Source: Priestia endophytica DSM 13796 (GTDB lineage Bacteria; Bacillota; Bacilli; Bacillales; Bacillaceae_H). Taken from it: 40,245 nt of DNA. Below the pieces are notes generated by a model. That model was not told the DNA's origin. It ran no database searches and was given only the letters and a program-made list of their open reading frames with translations. Location: NCBI RefSeq assembly GCF_900115845.1, contig NZ_FOXX01000025.1, positions 1-40,245 of the forward strand. The letters run 5' to 3'. Position 1 is the stretch's first letter, and each line of letters begins with the position of its first letter. Made by a program: the position numbers and the translations under genes. Below are positions 24,130 through 32,260 of the stretch, piece by piece.

Positions 24130-25494
24130 ATGAGTCAATTAGCAATTACAGAAGCAACTCCGCAAACGAACGTTTTATCACAAATCAAAGACATCATCTC
24201 CCAGAAAAACGTTGAACTTCTTCATCTTCAATTCATCGATCTTGAAGGGACTTTAAAGCATGTTACAGTCCCAGTTGAAAAGTTAGACGACGTTGTGGAA
24301 GGTAAAAGCATGTTTGATGGTTCATCTGTTGTAGGTTTTTCACCAATCAATAAATCTGATCTTTATCTTCAACCAGATTTACAGACATTCGCTGTTTTAC
24401 CATGGTCTGTTGAAGAAGGGTATTCGGAAGCTCGTTTCCTTTGTAGCGTAACAAACCCGGACGGCACTCTTTTTGAAGGAGATACACGCAATGTTTTAAA
24501 AAACACGATCGCAAAAGCTGCTGATCATGGATATACAATTTCAGTAGGTCCAGAGCTTGAATTCTTCCTTTTCAAAACAGACGAAGAAGGAAACCCAACA
24601 GTGCAGGTTCACGACAATGGCGGCTATTTTGAGCCATCTCCAAAAGACATTGGGGAACGCGTTCGTTTAGAAATCTACCGTGCGTTAAAAGCAATGGGCT
24701 TCACAATTGAAGCATCACACCATGAAGTAGCGGAAGGACAACATGAAATTAACTTCAAATATGCAGATGCACTAACAGCAGCTGACCGTTCAACAACATA
24801 TAAATGGGTAGTTAAAACAGTAGCTGCTAAATTTGGTTTACATGCGACATTTATGCCAAAACCAGTAGCAGGTATTAATGGTTCTGGTATGCACGTAAAT
24901 ATGTCATTCTTCAAAGATGGTGAAAATGCGTTCTTTGATCCACAAGGAGAAGATGCTCTTTCTGAGACAGCTTATAGCTTCATTGGGGGCCTTATGGACA
25001 ACATTAAAAACTTTGTTGCTCTTACAAACCCGCTTGTAAACTCTTATAAGCGTCTTGTTCCAGGATATGAAGCACCTTGCTATATCGCTTGGAGTGCTTC
25101 AAACCGTTCTGCACTTGTGCGTATTCCATCAACAAGAGGCATGGGTACACGTGTTGAGCTTCGCTGTCCAGATCCATCAGCAAATCCTTACTTAGCGTTT
25201 GCAGCAGTTGCTGCAGCAGGTCTTGATGGAATTGAACGTAGCTTAAAACCTGTTGATTCTGTAAATGAAGATATTTTCCATATGACAGAAGAGCGCCGTG
25301 CTGAGCTTGGAATTGACAGCTTACCAGGTGACTTAAAAGAAGCAGTAGAAGCACTTCAAAATAGTGATTTTGCAAAACGTACGTTAGGTTCACACGTATA
25401 TGAAGAGTATATTGCATTGAAAAAAGGCGAGTGGGATAGCTACCGTTTAGCTGTTCACGGCTGGGAACTTGAAAACTATCAAGCAAAATTCTAA
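24130..25494 (+). CDS. glnA: Type I glutamine synthetase, variant without the R62 feedback residue
   Basis: A 454-residue GS-I enzyme making glutamine from glutamate, ammonia and ATP. Signature segments are present: MFDGSSVVGF, GPELEFFLF, ASHHEVAEGQHEI, GINGSGMHVNMS, the flap region VPGYEAPCYIAWSASNRS and the arginine region STRGMGTRVELRCPD. The short form without the 25-residue insert is the GSI-alpha class. In B. subtilis GlnA the stretch after MFDGSSIEGF is VR, with R62 needed for glutamine feedback inhibition; here it is SP, so the position is P72. The N-terminus is about ten residues longer. No glnR gene is beside it, so this may be a second, differently regulated GS. ATG 24130 follows GAGAGG. 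Confidence 0.92.
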   Translation: MSQLAITEATPQTNVLSQIKDIISQKNVELLHLQFIDLEGTLKHVTVPVEKLDDVVEGKSMFDGSSVVGFSPINKSDLYLQPDLQTFAVLPWSVEEGYSEARFLCSVTNPDGTLFEGDTRNVLKNTIAKAADHGYTISVGPELEFFLFKTDEEGNPTVQVHDNGGYFEPSPKDIGERVRLEIYRALKAMGFTIEASHHEVAEGQHEINFKYADALTAADRSTTYKWVVKTVAAKFGLHATFMPKPVAGINGSGMHVNMSFFKDGENAFFDPQGEDALSETAYSFIGGLMDNIKNFVALTNPLVNSYKRLVPGYEAPCYIAWSASNRSALVRIPSTRGMGTRVELRCPDPSANPYLAFAAVAAAGLDGIERSLKPVDSVNEDIFHMTEERRAELGIDSLPGDLKEAVEALQNSDFAKRTLGSHVYEEYIALKKGEWDSYRLAVHGWELENYQAKF

Positions 25495-25497
25495 TTC

Positions 25498-25531
25498 AAA
25501 AAAACAGGGTGCGAGCGCATCCTGTTTTTTT
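25498..25531. terminator. Terminator of the glutamine synthetase gene
   Basis: AAAAACAGGGTGCG and CGCATCCTGTTTTTTT form a stem. It may also serve the convergent small gene. Confidence 0.88.
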
Positions 25532-25541
25532 ATGAAAAGCT

Positions 25542-25889
25542 TTATTTTGTTGTGACTAGGATAAAGAAGCCATCGTGTGTAAAAAAGCGAATCTCTTTTT
25601 CATCCTTTTTAAACACTGTCATTTCTTTACGGTCTTGTTGTTCTTTCTCTTTCCATCCCCACATTGTAATTAACGTTTTATAAGAGGAAGGGATTGGTTC
25701 ATCTTTCTTTATTTTCGGCCAGCTATATCTAGCATACTTTTCAACAGAGGAGTCATGAGATATCTTCGCATCTTTTTCAGCTGTTCTTGGAATAGGAAAT
25801 TGGGCAAAAACATCAGATTCTCGTACAGAAAATAGAAATCCAATTCCAATCAATAGAAAAAGAATGATAAAAATAAATGCTTTTTTCAT
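25542..25889 (-). CDS. Small exported or membrane-anchored hypothetical protein
   Basis: A 115-residue protein with an N-terminal hydrophobic helix (KKAFIFIILFLLIGIGFLF) after two lysines, followed by a polar domain rich in K, E and D that ends in FFTHDGFFILVTTK. No lipobox cysteine is present, so it is probably anchored by the helix. ATG 25889 follows GAGGTGAG. No family is recognised. It is convergent with the glutamine synthetase gene and follows the VC0807-type gene with a terminator in between. Confidence 0.7.
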   Translation of the reverse strand: MKKAFIFIILFLLIGIGFLFSVRESDVFAQFPIPRTAEKDAKISHDSSVEKYARYSWPKIKKDEPIPSSYKTLITMWGWKEKEQQDRKEMTVFKKDEKEIRFFTHDGFFILVTTK

Positions 25890-25960
25890 ACTTTCTCACC
25901 TCACGTTTTTATCTCTTGTAAGTCATTCCATATCGTAAGCTATTTTCCTCTTAAAACCGA

Positions 25961-25996
25961 AAAAAAGCATCCTGCCATTATGCAGGATGCTTTTTA
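25961..25996 (-). terminator. Terminator of the VC0807-type gene
   Basis: AAAAAGCATCCTGC, six-base loop, GCAGGATGCTTTTT; T-runs on both strands. Confidence 0.9.
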
Positions 25997-26680
25997 GATT
26001 AGTTTATGGTCAGAAGAGGGTGGTGGGTTTTGATCTTCATCCTTTTCATTTTCATCTTCTTCATGTGGAAGCATATTGCCAAGCTTGCTTGCCACAATAA
26101 TGAGAGCAACCGTTACAACTCCTGAGAAAATCCAGCCTGTTACACGCATTACAACAAGCATTTTGTCGTATCCATCAACACCATACTTTCCGATTAAATA
26201 CCACTTCACACCGCTTGTAGCGAACTGACGAAGCGCCATGATTCCTGTGCAAATTTGGAATCCTTTTAGAATAGAAGGGTGCAGACAAGCTGCAAGTGTT
26301 TGTTGACGATCATAACCCATTAGCTGATAGCCATCAACAAAAAAATACATAGCAAACGGTCTTTTTGTAAATGTGGTAAAAAGGAAAAAGACGCCAATAA
26401 CAGCAGAAACATATACGCTATTAACGAGCATTGCTTCAGCAGAGCCTGATAAAAGATCAACAGCGGTGCTTGAAATCATCGTTGTTAAAATAAACAGCCC
26501 TGTGACATTAAACTGCTTGTCTCGCCCGAAGCGATAAAGCGTATAAAGAATACCAGGTCCTGTTGATAGAAGCATTGCATAATAGTCACCAAGGCTCTCA
26601 CGGCCATATTTCCAAATTAGCCATGGAACAGCAATGTAAAATAGAATATCAAAAATAATTGTACGACTTGCTTTTCCCAA
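25994..26680 (-). CDS. VC0807-family multi-pass membrane protein
   Basis: A 228-residue membrane protein with about six helices. The N-terminus (IIFDILFYIAVPWLIWKYGRESLGDYYAML), the segment SSTAVDLLSGSAEAMLVN, FTKRPFAMYFFVDG and KYGVDGYDKMLV are characteristic of the VC0807 family, whose function is not known. The C-terminal 30 residues are charged and cytoplasmic (EEDENEKDEDQNPPPSSDH). The start is TTG 26680 behind AGGAGG with nine bases between. It is divergent from the yjbQ-type gene; direct repeats lie in the space between the two. Confidence 0.78.
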   Translation of the reverse strand: MGKASRTIIFDILFYIAVPWLIWKYGRESLGDYYAMLLSTGPGILYTLYRFGRDKQFNVTGLFILTTMISSTAVDLLSGSAEAMLVNSVYVSAVIGVFFLFTTFTKRPFAMYFFVDGYQLMGYDRQQTLAACLHPSILKGFQICTGIMALRQFATSGVKWYLIGKYGVDGYDKMLVVMRVTGWIFSGVVTVALIIVASKLGNMLPHEEDENEKDEDQNPPPSSDHKLI

Positions 26681-26732
26681 ATCTATGTGCCTCCTAAAAT
26701 TCGATTAGAATCAAGCTGTTTCTCTTTTGTGA

Positions 26733-26770
26733 AATCGGTTATAGTACTTGTAAGAACAATCGGTTCTAGT
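26733..26770. repeat. Direct repeat AATCGGTTnTAGT in a divergent promoter region
   Basis: AATCGGTTATAGT (26733-26745) and AATCGGTTCTAGT (26758-26770) differ at one position and are 25 bases apart. They lie between two divergent genes, so they could be an operator. Confidence 0.5.
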
Positions 26771-26825
26771 AAAAAGTGTAGCAGAAATTCTAGAAAATAA
26801 AAGGAAAAAAAGGAGAAAGTATTTC

Positions 26826-27221
26826 ATGTTGAAAAAGTTTACGGTAGAAACGAAAAAAAGAGATGAAATGATTGATGTAACAGACAAAGTACGTAGTGTT
26901 GTAAAGGAGGCGAATGTGGAAGAAGGAGCAGTTCTTGTATATTCTCCACATACAACAGCAGGGATTACAATTAATGAAAACGCAGATCCAGACGTGAAAA
27001 AAGATATGATTCGGCGCTTTGATGAAGTTTATCCGTGGGAACATAAAGAAGATCGTCATATGGAAGGTAACACAGCAGCTCATTTAAAAGTAAGCACAGT
27101 TGGTCCTTCGCAACACATTATCGTTACAGAAGGAGATCTTCTTCTTGGAATTTGGCAAGGAATTTATTTTTGTGAATACGATGGTCCAAGAACGCGCACA
27201 TTTTATGTGAAAGTATTATAA
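26826..27221 (+). CDS. yjbQ: YjbQ/UPF0047-family protein (secondary thiamine-phosphate synthase family)
   Basis: A 131-residue cytoplasmic protein with the YjbQ signature: [20 protein letters not shown] (residues about 39-58), [18 protein letters not shown] and [19 protein letters not shown] at the end. E. coli YjbQ has weak thiamine-phosphate synthase activity; the true substrate is uncertain. B. subtilis YugU is the corresponding protein. ATG 26826 follows AGGAGAAAG. The length matches the family (about 130-140). It is monocistronic with a terminator right after. Confidence 0.9.
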   Translation: MLKKFTVETKKRDEMIDVTDKVRSVVKEANVEEGAVLVYSPHTTAGITINENADPDVKKDMIRRFDEVYPWEHKEDRHMEGNTAAHLKVSTVGPSQHIIVTEGDLLLGIWQGIYFCEYDGPRTRTFYVKVL

Positions 27222-27227
27222 AAGAAG

Positions 27228-27260
27228 AAAAAGCTGACAACCCAGTTGTCAGCTTTTTTT
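27228..27260 (+). terminator. Terminator of the yjbQ-type gene
   Basis: AAAAAGCTGACAAC, loop CCA, GTTGTCAGCTTTTTTT. Confidence 0.93.
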
Positions 27261-27268
27261 ATTATATT

Positions 27269-27376
27269 TTAAAACAGACCAACAAGGGCTCGTACAAGTA
27301 TAAGTACAATGAAAGAGCCAAAAACTGTTGCTGCAATCGCGATTAAAAAAAATTGCGCGATTTTTTTTAGATTCAC
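27269..27376 (-). CDS. Very small one-helix membrane protein
   Basis: A 35-residue protein, MNLKKIAQFFLIAIAATVFG and then a hydrophobic stretch ending RALVGLF. It has one long helix with a positive N-terminus. The start is GTG 27376, with GAGGTGG five bases upstream, which makes it more than a chance frame. No family is recognised. It lies between the yjbQ terminator and the alarmone synthetase gene, on the same strand as the latter. Confidence 0.55.
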   Translation of the reverse strand: MNLKKIAQFFLIAIAATVFGSFIVLILVRALVGLF

Positions 27377-27487
27377 CTTGTCCACCTCGTTAAATACGTT
27401 CTTTCTTTTATCGTAGCTTATTAAGAGATAGAGAGCAACTGATAGTCCTTATTTTTTGAAGAATCGTCATATTTAAAGAAGAATGAT

Positions 27488-28123
27488 CTAGTGCATAATC
27501 ATCGAATCATACGCATTTTCGATATTTTGAATTTCTTTTCGAACTTTAGCCATTTTCAAATCTAGTTCGTTAGCAGCAGAGGCAGCTTCTGATAATTCTT
27601 CTTTTAAATGACTAGGGATTTCTCGGTCGTATTTATAGAAAATTTTATGCTCAACACTTGCCCAAAAATCCATTGCAATAGTACGAATTTGAATCTCTGC
27701 TCTAACCATTTCTGTTTTTTCATGCATTACAACAGGTACTTCCACAATTAAGTGTAGACTTCTATAGCCGTTTGATTTTGGTTCTTTAATATAGTCTTTT
27801 TCTTCAACTACAGTTAGATCAGGACGTGAATAAAATAAGTCGCGTAAAAAGTAAATATCTTCTTCAAAACAACATACAATGCGAGCGCCAACAATATCAT
27901 TTAAAACATTTTTTGCACTTGTTAACGTTGCAGCCGCACCTTTTCTTTTTAACTTTTTTGTCATGCTTTCCGGGCTTTTAACCCGAAACTTCATATGTTC
28001 AATTGGATTGTGTTCAAGTGAAAAATAAGCCTCCTGCTGGATGATCTTTAGTTTAGTTTTAAGTTCGTCAACAGCAAACTTATATGGCATTAAAAATTGT
28101 AGTGTTTCCTTACTAGGTAACAT
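27488..28123 (-). CDS. ywaC: Small alarmone synthetase (SAS2/RelP type, YwaC-like)
   Basis: A 211-residue single-domain RelA/SpoT synthetase making (p)ppGpp from ATP and GDP/GTP. No hydrolase or regulatory domain is present. Visible motifs are HNPIEHMKFRVKSPESMTKKLKRKG, DIVGARIVCCF, KEPKSNGYRSLHLIVEVPV and AEIQIRTIAMDFWASVEHKI, all very close to B. subtilis YwaC rather than YjbM. YwaC is a member of the SigM/SigW envelope-stress regulons in B. subtilis. No exact ECF promoter was seen here, but TTGACG and TTAATA 18 bases apart lie at 28188-28217 on the minus strand. ATG 28123 is chosen because AAGGAG lies nine bases upstream, giving a length close to YwaC. Confidence 0.9.
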   Translation of the reverse strand: MLPSKETLQFLMPYKFAVDELKTKLKIIQQEAYFSLEHNPIEHMKFRVKSPESMTKKLKRKGAAATLTSAKNVLNDIVGARIVCCFEEDIYFLRDLFYSRPDLTVVEEKDYIKEPKSNGYRSLHLIVEVPVVMHEKTEMVRAEIQIRTIAMDFWASVEHKIFYKYDREIPSHLKEELSEAASAANELDLKMAKVRKEIQNIENAYDSMIMH

Positions 28124-28266
28124 TGTTAAAAGCTCCTTGTCATATGGAAATTTCCAGTAACTCACTTTTTTAATGTAGATTCATCATTATTAAAGCACTG
28201 CTATAAAAATTCGTCAACTTTTAAGGAAGAAGGGAGATGCATCCACTAAAAATTTATTTTCAAGTG

Positions 28267-28323
28267 AAATAACCCCCAAAAAAGATGAGTATAACTTGAA
28301 TATTATAGTAGGGTTATTTTTTT
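28267..28323 (+). terminator. Orphan terminator-like hairpin upstream of ywaC
   Basis: AAATAACCC (28267-28275) and GGGTTATTT (28311-28319) pair around a 35-base loop, followed by TTTT. No gene on the plus strand ends here. Confidence 0.35.
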
Positions 28324-28458
28324 AACTTTTTAATGTCTTAAAAATAAAAATAATGTCAAAAATGGAAAATAGTCAGTAAAGCTGTTTTGCAACTTACGTG
28401 TAAACATCATGCGAACAACTTCAAGCATGACGGCTCTACTGATGATGGGAGTATAACA

Positions 28459-28887
28459 ATGGACAATTATGAAATTAAGCAACTAAGCAGCACGGAGGAA
28501 TGGTTTCAAGTTTTTCATTTTCTAAAACGTCTTGATGGGGAATTAGATCGTGATCAATTTATTCAGCAAGCAACGGTTATGAATGCAGAAGGTCATCAAT
28601 TCTTTTCGCTTTCTGTGAAGCAAAAGATGGTGGTTATTGTTGGGGGGAGCATTCATACCAACTTTTGCGACGGAAAACATTTGTACATTAGCGAGCTTCT
28701 TTATGGGAATGAGGAGATTGATTTATATATAGATGCTTTGTTTGTTTATTTGCAAACATGGGCAAAGCAAAAAGGTTGTAAGAAAATTATTGTGTCCACG
28801 AACGTTGAAAATGAGCGGTTTCAAGATCAGGATAGTGCACTTTTAAATTATGATGAAAGTCGTCACACGTTTGTTAAACAACTGTAA
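28459..28887 (+). CDS. GNAT-like N-acetyltransferase, uncharacterised
   Basis: A 142-residue protein with the secondary-structure order of GNAT enzymes: an N-terminal MDNYEIKQLSSTEEWFQVFH, a strand pair VVIVGGSIHTNF, LYISELLYGNEE followed by a helix IDALFVYLQTWAKQKGCKKI and the strand IIVSTNVENERF. The acetyl-CoA loop Q/R-x-x-G-x-G/A is not clearly conserved, so activity is uncertain. ATG 28459 follows GGGAGT; the frame is open further upstream but without a ribosome site. It appears to be a single-gene unit. Confidence 0.6.
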   Translation: MDNYEIKQLSSTEEWFQVFHFLKRLDGELDRDQFIQQATVMNAEGHQFFSLSVKQKMVVIVGGSIHTNFCDGKHLYISELLYGNEEIDLYIDALFVYLQTWAKQKGCKKIIVSTNVENERFQDQDSALLNYDESRHTFVKQL

Positions 28888-28896
28888 TGTAAAAAA

Positions 28897-28923
28897 TGAA
28901 ACTTTGCTCTTACCTTTTTCGTT
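28897..28923 (+). promoter_or_regulatory. Possible ECF promoter of the 61-residue membrane protein gene
   Basis: TGAAAC (28897-28902), 17 bases, CGTT (28920-28923), about 38 bases before the GTG start at 28961. One base differs from the SigM/SigW -10 CGTC/CGTA. Confidence 0.3.
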
Positions 28924-28960
28924 AATGTGGTAGACACTGTGAAAAGGAGAATGATCGATT

Positions 28961-29146
28961 GTGGATTTTGATTTTGTAATGGTTTTAACCATTTTGTTGT
29001 TTCTGCTTAGTTTAGGTGGGTATGTTTATTATCGTCGCCTTTTAGTTCTATGGGAAGAAAGAGAAGCAGACAATCGCTCTACTCAAACGAAAGATGTCTT
29101 TGCAAACCGGTTGAAAAACGCGCAAAAATCAAGCCAAAATGTATGA
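28961..29146 (+). CDS. Small membrane-anchored hypothetical protein
   Basis: A 61-residue protein: one N-terminal helix (FVMVLTILLFLLSLGGYVYY), then a polar charged tail (LWEEREADNRSTQTKDVFANRLKNAQKSSQ) presumably in the cytoplasm. The start is GTG 28961 with AAGGAG upstream at somewhat long spacing. It has its own terminator. No family is recognised. Confidence 0.65.
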   Translation: MDFDFVMVLTILLFLLSLGGYVYYRRLLVLWEEREADNRSTQTKDVFANRLKNAQKSSQNV

Positions 29147-29155
29147 TATATAGTG

Positions 29156-29191
29156 AAAAACGTAGCATCTAAAAGATGCTGCGTTTTTTTT
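29156..29191 (+). terminator. Terminator of the 61-residue membrane protein gene
   Basis: AACGTAGCATCT, loop AAA, AGATGCTGCGTT and a T-run. Confidence 0.92.
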
Positions 29192-29293
29192 GGTAACATT
29201 GGCTAATTCATTAGACGGTTCATAAAACAGTATGCGGGGGAGACGCTAAAAAAATGGGGTAGTTCCTAAAATCTAAACGAGAGAAGGGATAAA

Positions 29294-29545
29294 ATGAATA
29301 CGCTTGATCCGAAAGAAATACGCGAAGGAGACGACGTGTATGTTATTTATCGCAATCCGCATGCTGCGACAGTAGCAAACATTCAAAAAGCAGAGATTGT
29401 ACAACACCCTGAAAATAAAAACGACGTTGCTCTTTTTATTCATGAATCATATCACCTCATTGGTGAAGATGATGCTCTTTTCCCTACGGAACAAGACGCG
29501 CAGCAGGCATACAACGAAATCTTTGATTATGAGCAGTATGATTAA
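29294..29545 (+). CDS. splA: SplA-type regulator of spore photoproduct lyase
   Basis: An 83-residue acidic protein, with GDDVYVIYRNPHAATVANIQ near the start and EIVQHPENKNDVALFIHESY in the middle. Size, this motif and position directly before splB fit SplA, the TRAP-like regulator that limits spl expression in sporulating B. subtilis cells. ATG 29294 follows GAGAAGGGA. The gap to splB is 70 bases without a terminator, so the two form an operon. A clear SigG promoter was not found upstream. Confidence 0.85.
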   Translation: MNTLDPKEIREGDDVYVIYRNPHAATVANIQKAEIVQHPENKNDVALFIHESYHLIGEDDALFPTEQDAQQAYNEIFDYEQYD

Positions 29546-29615
29546 AAAAATGATTCTCTACTATATAAAGGAATGCTTTTAAAGCCCGTATCTAACAGAG
29601 AAAGGATTTACAGAG

Positions 29616-30644
29616 ATGATAAAACCTTTTGTACCACAGCTTGTATATATTGAACCAAGAGCGCTTGAATACCCTCTTGGTGTAGAGCTAAAAGAAAAGT
29701 TTGAAAAGATGGGCCTTGAAATAAGAGAAACAACTTCACATAATCAAGTGAGAAACATTCCAGGGAAAAATCATCTGCAGCAATATCGTAATGCTAAATC
29801 AACGCTTGTTGTTGGCGTAAGAAAAACGTTAAAGTTTGATACATCAAAGCCATCAGCAGAATATGCAATACCTTTTGCAACAGGATGTATGGGACACTGT
29901 CACTATTGTTATTTACAAACAACAATGGGAAGCAAACCATACATTCGAACATATGTAAATACAGACGAAATTTTTGATCAAGCAAGAAAGTATATGGAGG
30001 AAAGAGCACCTGAAATGACCCGTTTTGAAGCTTCATGTACTTCTGACATTGTCGGCATTGATCACTTAACACATACGCTTAAACGTGCTATTGAATATTT
30101 TGGGAAAACGGATTTTGGAAGACTGCGTTTTGTTACAAAGTTTCATCATGTTGATCATCTTTTAGATGCAGATCATAACGGGCGTACAAGATTTCGTTTT
30201 AGTGTGAATGCTGATTATGTTATTAAAAATTTCGAGCCTGGAACATCACCGCTTGATTATCGAATTGAGGCTGCGAGGAAAGTGGCGGAAGCAGGATATC
30301 CGCTTGGATTTATTGTTGCTCCTATTTATATTCATGAAGGCTGGGAGGAAGGGTATAAGACGCTTTTTGAAAAGCTTGATGCACAGTTGCCTGAAAGTGC
30401 CCGACAAGACATCACTTTTGAAATGATTCAGCATCGCTTTACAAAGCCAGCAAAGCGAGTTATTCAAAAAAACTATCCAAAATCAAAGCTTGAAATGGAT
30501 GAAGAAAGTCGTCGCTATAAGTGGGGAAGATATGGAATTGGAAAATATATTTATTCTAAAGATGAAGAACATGAGCTTCGTGAGCATTTGGAATCTTATA
30601 TTGATAAATACTTTCCGAACGCCAAAATTGAATATTTCACCTAA
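29616..30644 (+). CDS. splB: Spore photoproduct lyase
   Basis: A 342-residue radical SAM enzyme that directly reverses the UV-induced spore photoproduct (5-thyminyl-5,6-dihydrothymine) in DNA during germination. The radical SAM motif CMGHCHYC provides cluster ligands C91, C95 and C98, and FEASCTSD holds C141, the hydrogen-donor cysteine known from B. subtilis SplB. Positions and total length are identical to the B. subtilis enzyme. ATG 29616 follows AGAAAGGA. It lies in an operon with splA and ends in a strong terminator. Its presence shows that the organism forms endospores. Confidence 0.97.
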   Translation: MIKPFVPQLVYIEPRALEYPLGVELKEKFEKMGLEIRETTSHNQVRNIPGKNHLQQYRNAKSTLVVGVRKTLKFDTSKPSAEYAIPFATGCMGHCHYCYLQTTMGSKPYIRTYVNTDEIFDQARKYMEERAPEMTRFEASCTSDIVGIDHLTHTLKRAIEYFGKTDFGRLRFVTKFHHVDHLLDADHNGRTRFRFSVNADYVIKNFEPGTSPLDYRIEAARKVAEAGYPLGFIVAPIYIHEGWEEGYKTLFEKLDAQLPESARQDITFEMIQHRFTKPAKRVIQKNYPKSKLEMDEESRRYKWGRYGIGKYIYSKDEEHELREHLESYIDKYFPNAKIEYFT

Positions 30645-30680
30645 TAAAGCTAGAGAATATCTCTAGCTTTATTTTTTTAT
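30643..30680 (+). terminator. Terminator of the spl operon
   Basis: AATAAAGCTAGAGA, loop ATA, TCTCTAGCTTTATT and a T-run; it begins within the splB stop codon. Confidence 0.93.
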
Positions 30681-30805
30681 TGATTGACTAGGGAAATTTT
30701 AAGATAATGAAGAAGAGCTGGTACATACGGGAAGTTACGAAAAATGAAAAAGCAAAACCGATATGGAAGAAGAAAGCATTTGAGAAAGAAAGGTGCATAA
30801 TAAAT

Positions 30806-32122
30806 ATGAAGCGGAAAACGCTCTTAGTCAGTTTTTTTATTTTCATTTTATTTATACATACTGCATGTGGCAAAAAGGAAGAAACTGATGCTTATTCAAG
30901 CGCAAATATAGAACACATACCACAAGCAGCAGAAACTGTAGAAAATATGAACAATCAAAATCAAGGAATTCTTGTAGAAAAGTATTTAAAGGGGAGAGAA
31001 CTTGCCCAAACGTTAAAATATGACGAAATCATCGAAAGTGATCTAGAACCTTCTCTACATAAGAAAATTGATTCATTCGTCCAGTCGCAAAAAAGTAGTG
31101 AGCAATCGTTTTATAACTATCTTGTTTATTTATTAGGAAGTGGAGAGTACGGGAAAATAGAAAAAGAGCTTGAAACATTTGAACCTGTATTTCCAGAGGT
31201 AACGTCTGATCAAAAGAAAAAGAAGAATGCCGTGATTTTGATGGACGGGAGTCAAAGTATGGAGGAAACGTTAGGAAATCAAACAAAACTTTCCTCAGCG
31301 AAAAAGGCAATTATTGATTTTGCAGCAGCTCTTCCTAACGACGAATCTATTACACTTTTAACATATGAGAACCCAATAGAAGAGGATGAGGAAACACAAA
31401 AAGTTCCCGCGTGCCGGAATATACAAGTAGCATATGATCATAAACCATATGAATCAGGTGAATTTGCTTCTTCTCTAGCAGAATATAGAGAAGGAGATAA
31501 CACTTCATTTACGGCAGGATTGCAAAAAGCAGAAGAAATCCTTTCTTCTTACAATGATGAACAATATGAAAACTCTATTTATATTATTAGTGATGGAATA
31601 GATATTTGTGAGGACGAAGGAGAAGAAAGTAGAAGCATTCTTTCTAATGGAAGCGAGGATATCCATATTATTGGTCTTGATGTAGATCAAGAGGAGGAAG
31701 CGGCGCTTCAACAAGTCGCAGCAAAAGGTACTTATAAGACCGTAGCAACCGAGGAAGAACTCCAAACATACATTAAGGAGGAGTGGGAGCAAGAAACGCC
31801 TGAAAAAACTTTTGTGCAAGAAGCGGCGATTTCAGATGAGGAACAGCTTAGCGAGCAGAAACGTTTTGATTCTATTAAAGAATCTTATGATAAAGCAAGC
31901 ATAAGGGAGCGTGATCGACTTCTTTTAGGGGTAAAATATATAGAGGAACAAAAATTACTCTCAGCAGAGGAAGTTAAAAGGTTAGAAAAACGCGTTTTAG
32001 ATCAATATAAAAGCCGTAAAGAAGCCGTATGGGAGATTAGAGATCAAAAACTAGCTCTTATGAAAGCGAAAATAAAAGAAAATAATAAAATGATTCAAGA
32101 GTGGAAAGATAAGTGGCAGTGA
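30806..32122 (+). CDS. VWA-domain lipoprotein
   Basis: A 438-residue protein. The lipoprotein signal peptide KRKTLLVSFFIFILFIHTAC puts the lipidated cysteine at residue 21. A linker of about 125 residues leads to a von Willebrand A domain with the MIDAS pattern D-G-S-Q-S (ILMDGSQSMEE), the threonine in GDNTSFTAGL and IYIISDGID. The C-terminal 110 residues are highly charged and predicted helical/coiled (KRLEKRVLDQYKSRKEAVWEI). It probably binds metal-dependent ligands on the outer face of the membrane. The partner is unknown. ATG 30806 is chosen because only here does a correct signal peptide begin, with GAAAGGTG upstream. It is a single gene with a terminator. Confidence 0.82.
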   Translation: MKRKTLLVSFFIFILFIHTACGKKEETDAYSSANIEHIPQAAETVENMNNQNQGILVEKYLKGRELAQTLKYDEIIESDLEPSLHKKIDSFVQSQKSSEQSFYNYLVYLLGSGEYGKIEKELETFEPVFPEVTSDQKKKKNAVILMDGSQSMEETLGNQTKLSSAKKAIIDFAAALPNDESITLLTYENPIEEDEETQKVPACRNIQVAYDHKPYESGEFASSLAEYREGDNTSFTAGLQKAEEILSSYNDEQYENSIYIISDGIDICEDEGEESRSILSNGSEDIHIIGLDVDQEEEAALQQVAAKGTYKTVATEEELQTYIKEEWEQETPEKTFVQEAAISDEEQLSEQKRFDSIKESYDKASIRERDRLLLGVKYIEEQKLLSAEEVKRLEKRVLDQYKSRKEAVWEIRDQKLALMKAKIKENNKMIQEWKDKWQ

Positions 32123-32128
32123 TATTCA

Positions 32129-32161
32129 TAAAAGAGAAGAGCATGCTCTTCTCTTTTATAC
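32129..32161 (+). terminator. Terminator of the VWA lipoprotein gene
   Basis: TAAAAGAGAAGAGCA/TGCTCTTCTCTTTTA is a near-perfect palindrome with T-run. Confidence 0.85.
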
Positions 32162-32260
32162 TAGAAAATATCCAAAAAAATGTAAAAAAAGGGGGAACAG
32201 AAGAGAAAATGTATGATAAACTTGGGATAATTGTTTAGTATATATGAAAGGAGAAGAAGA

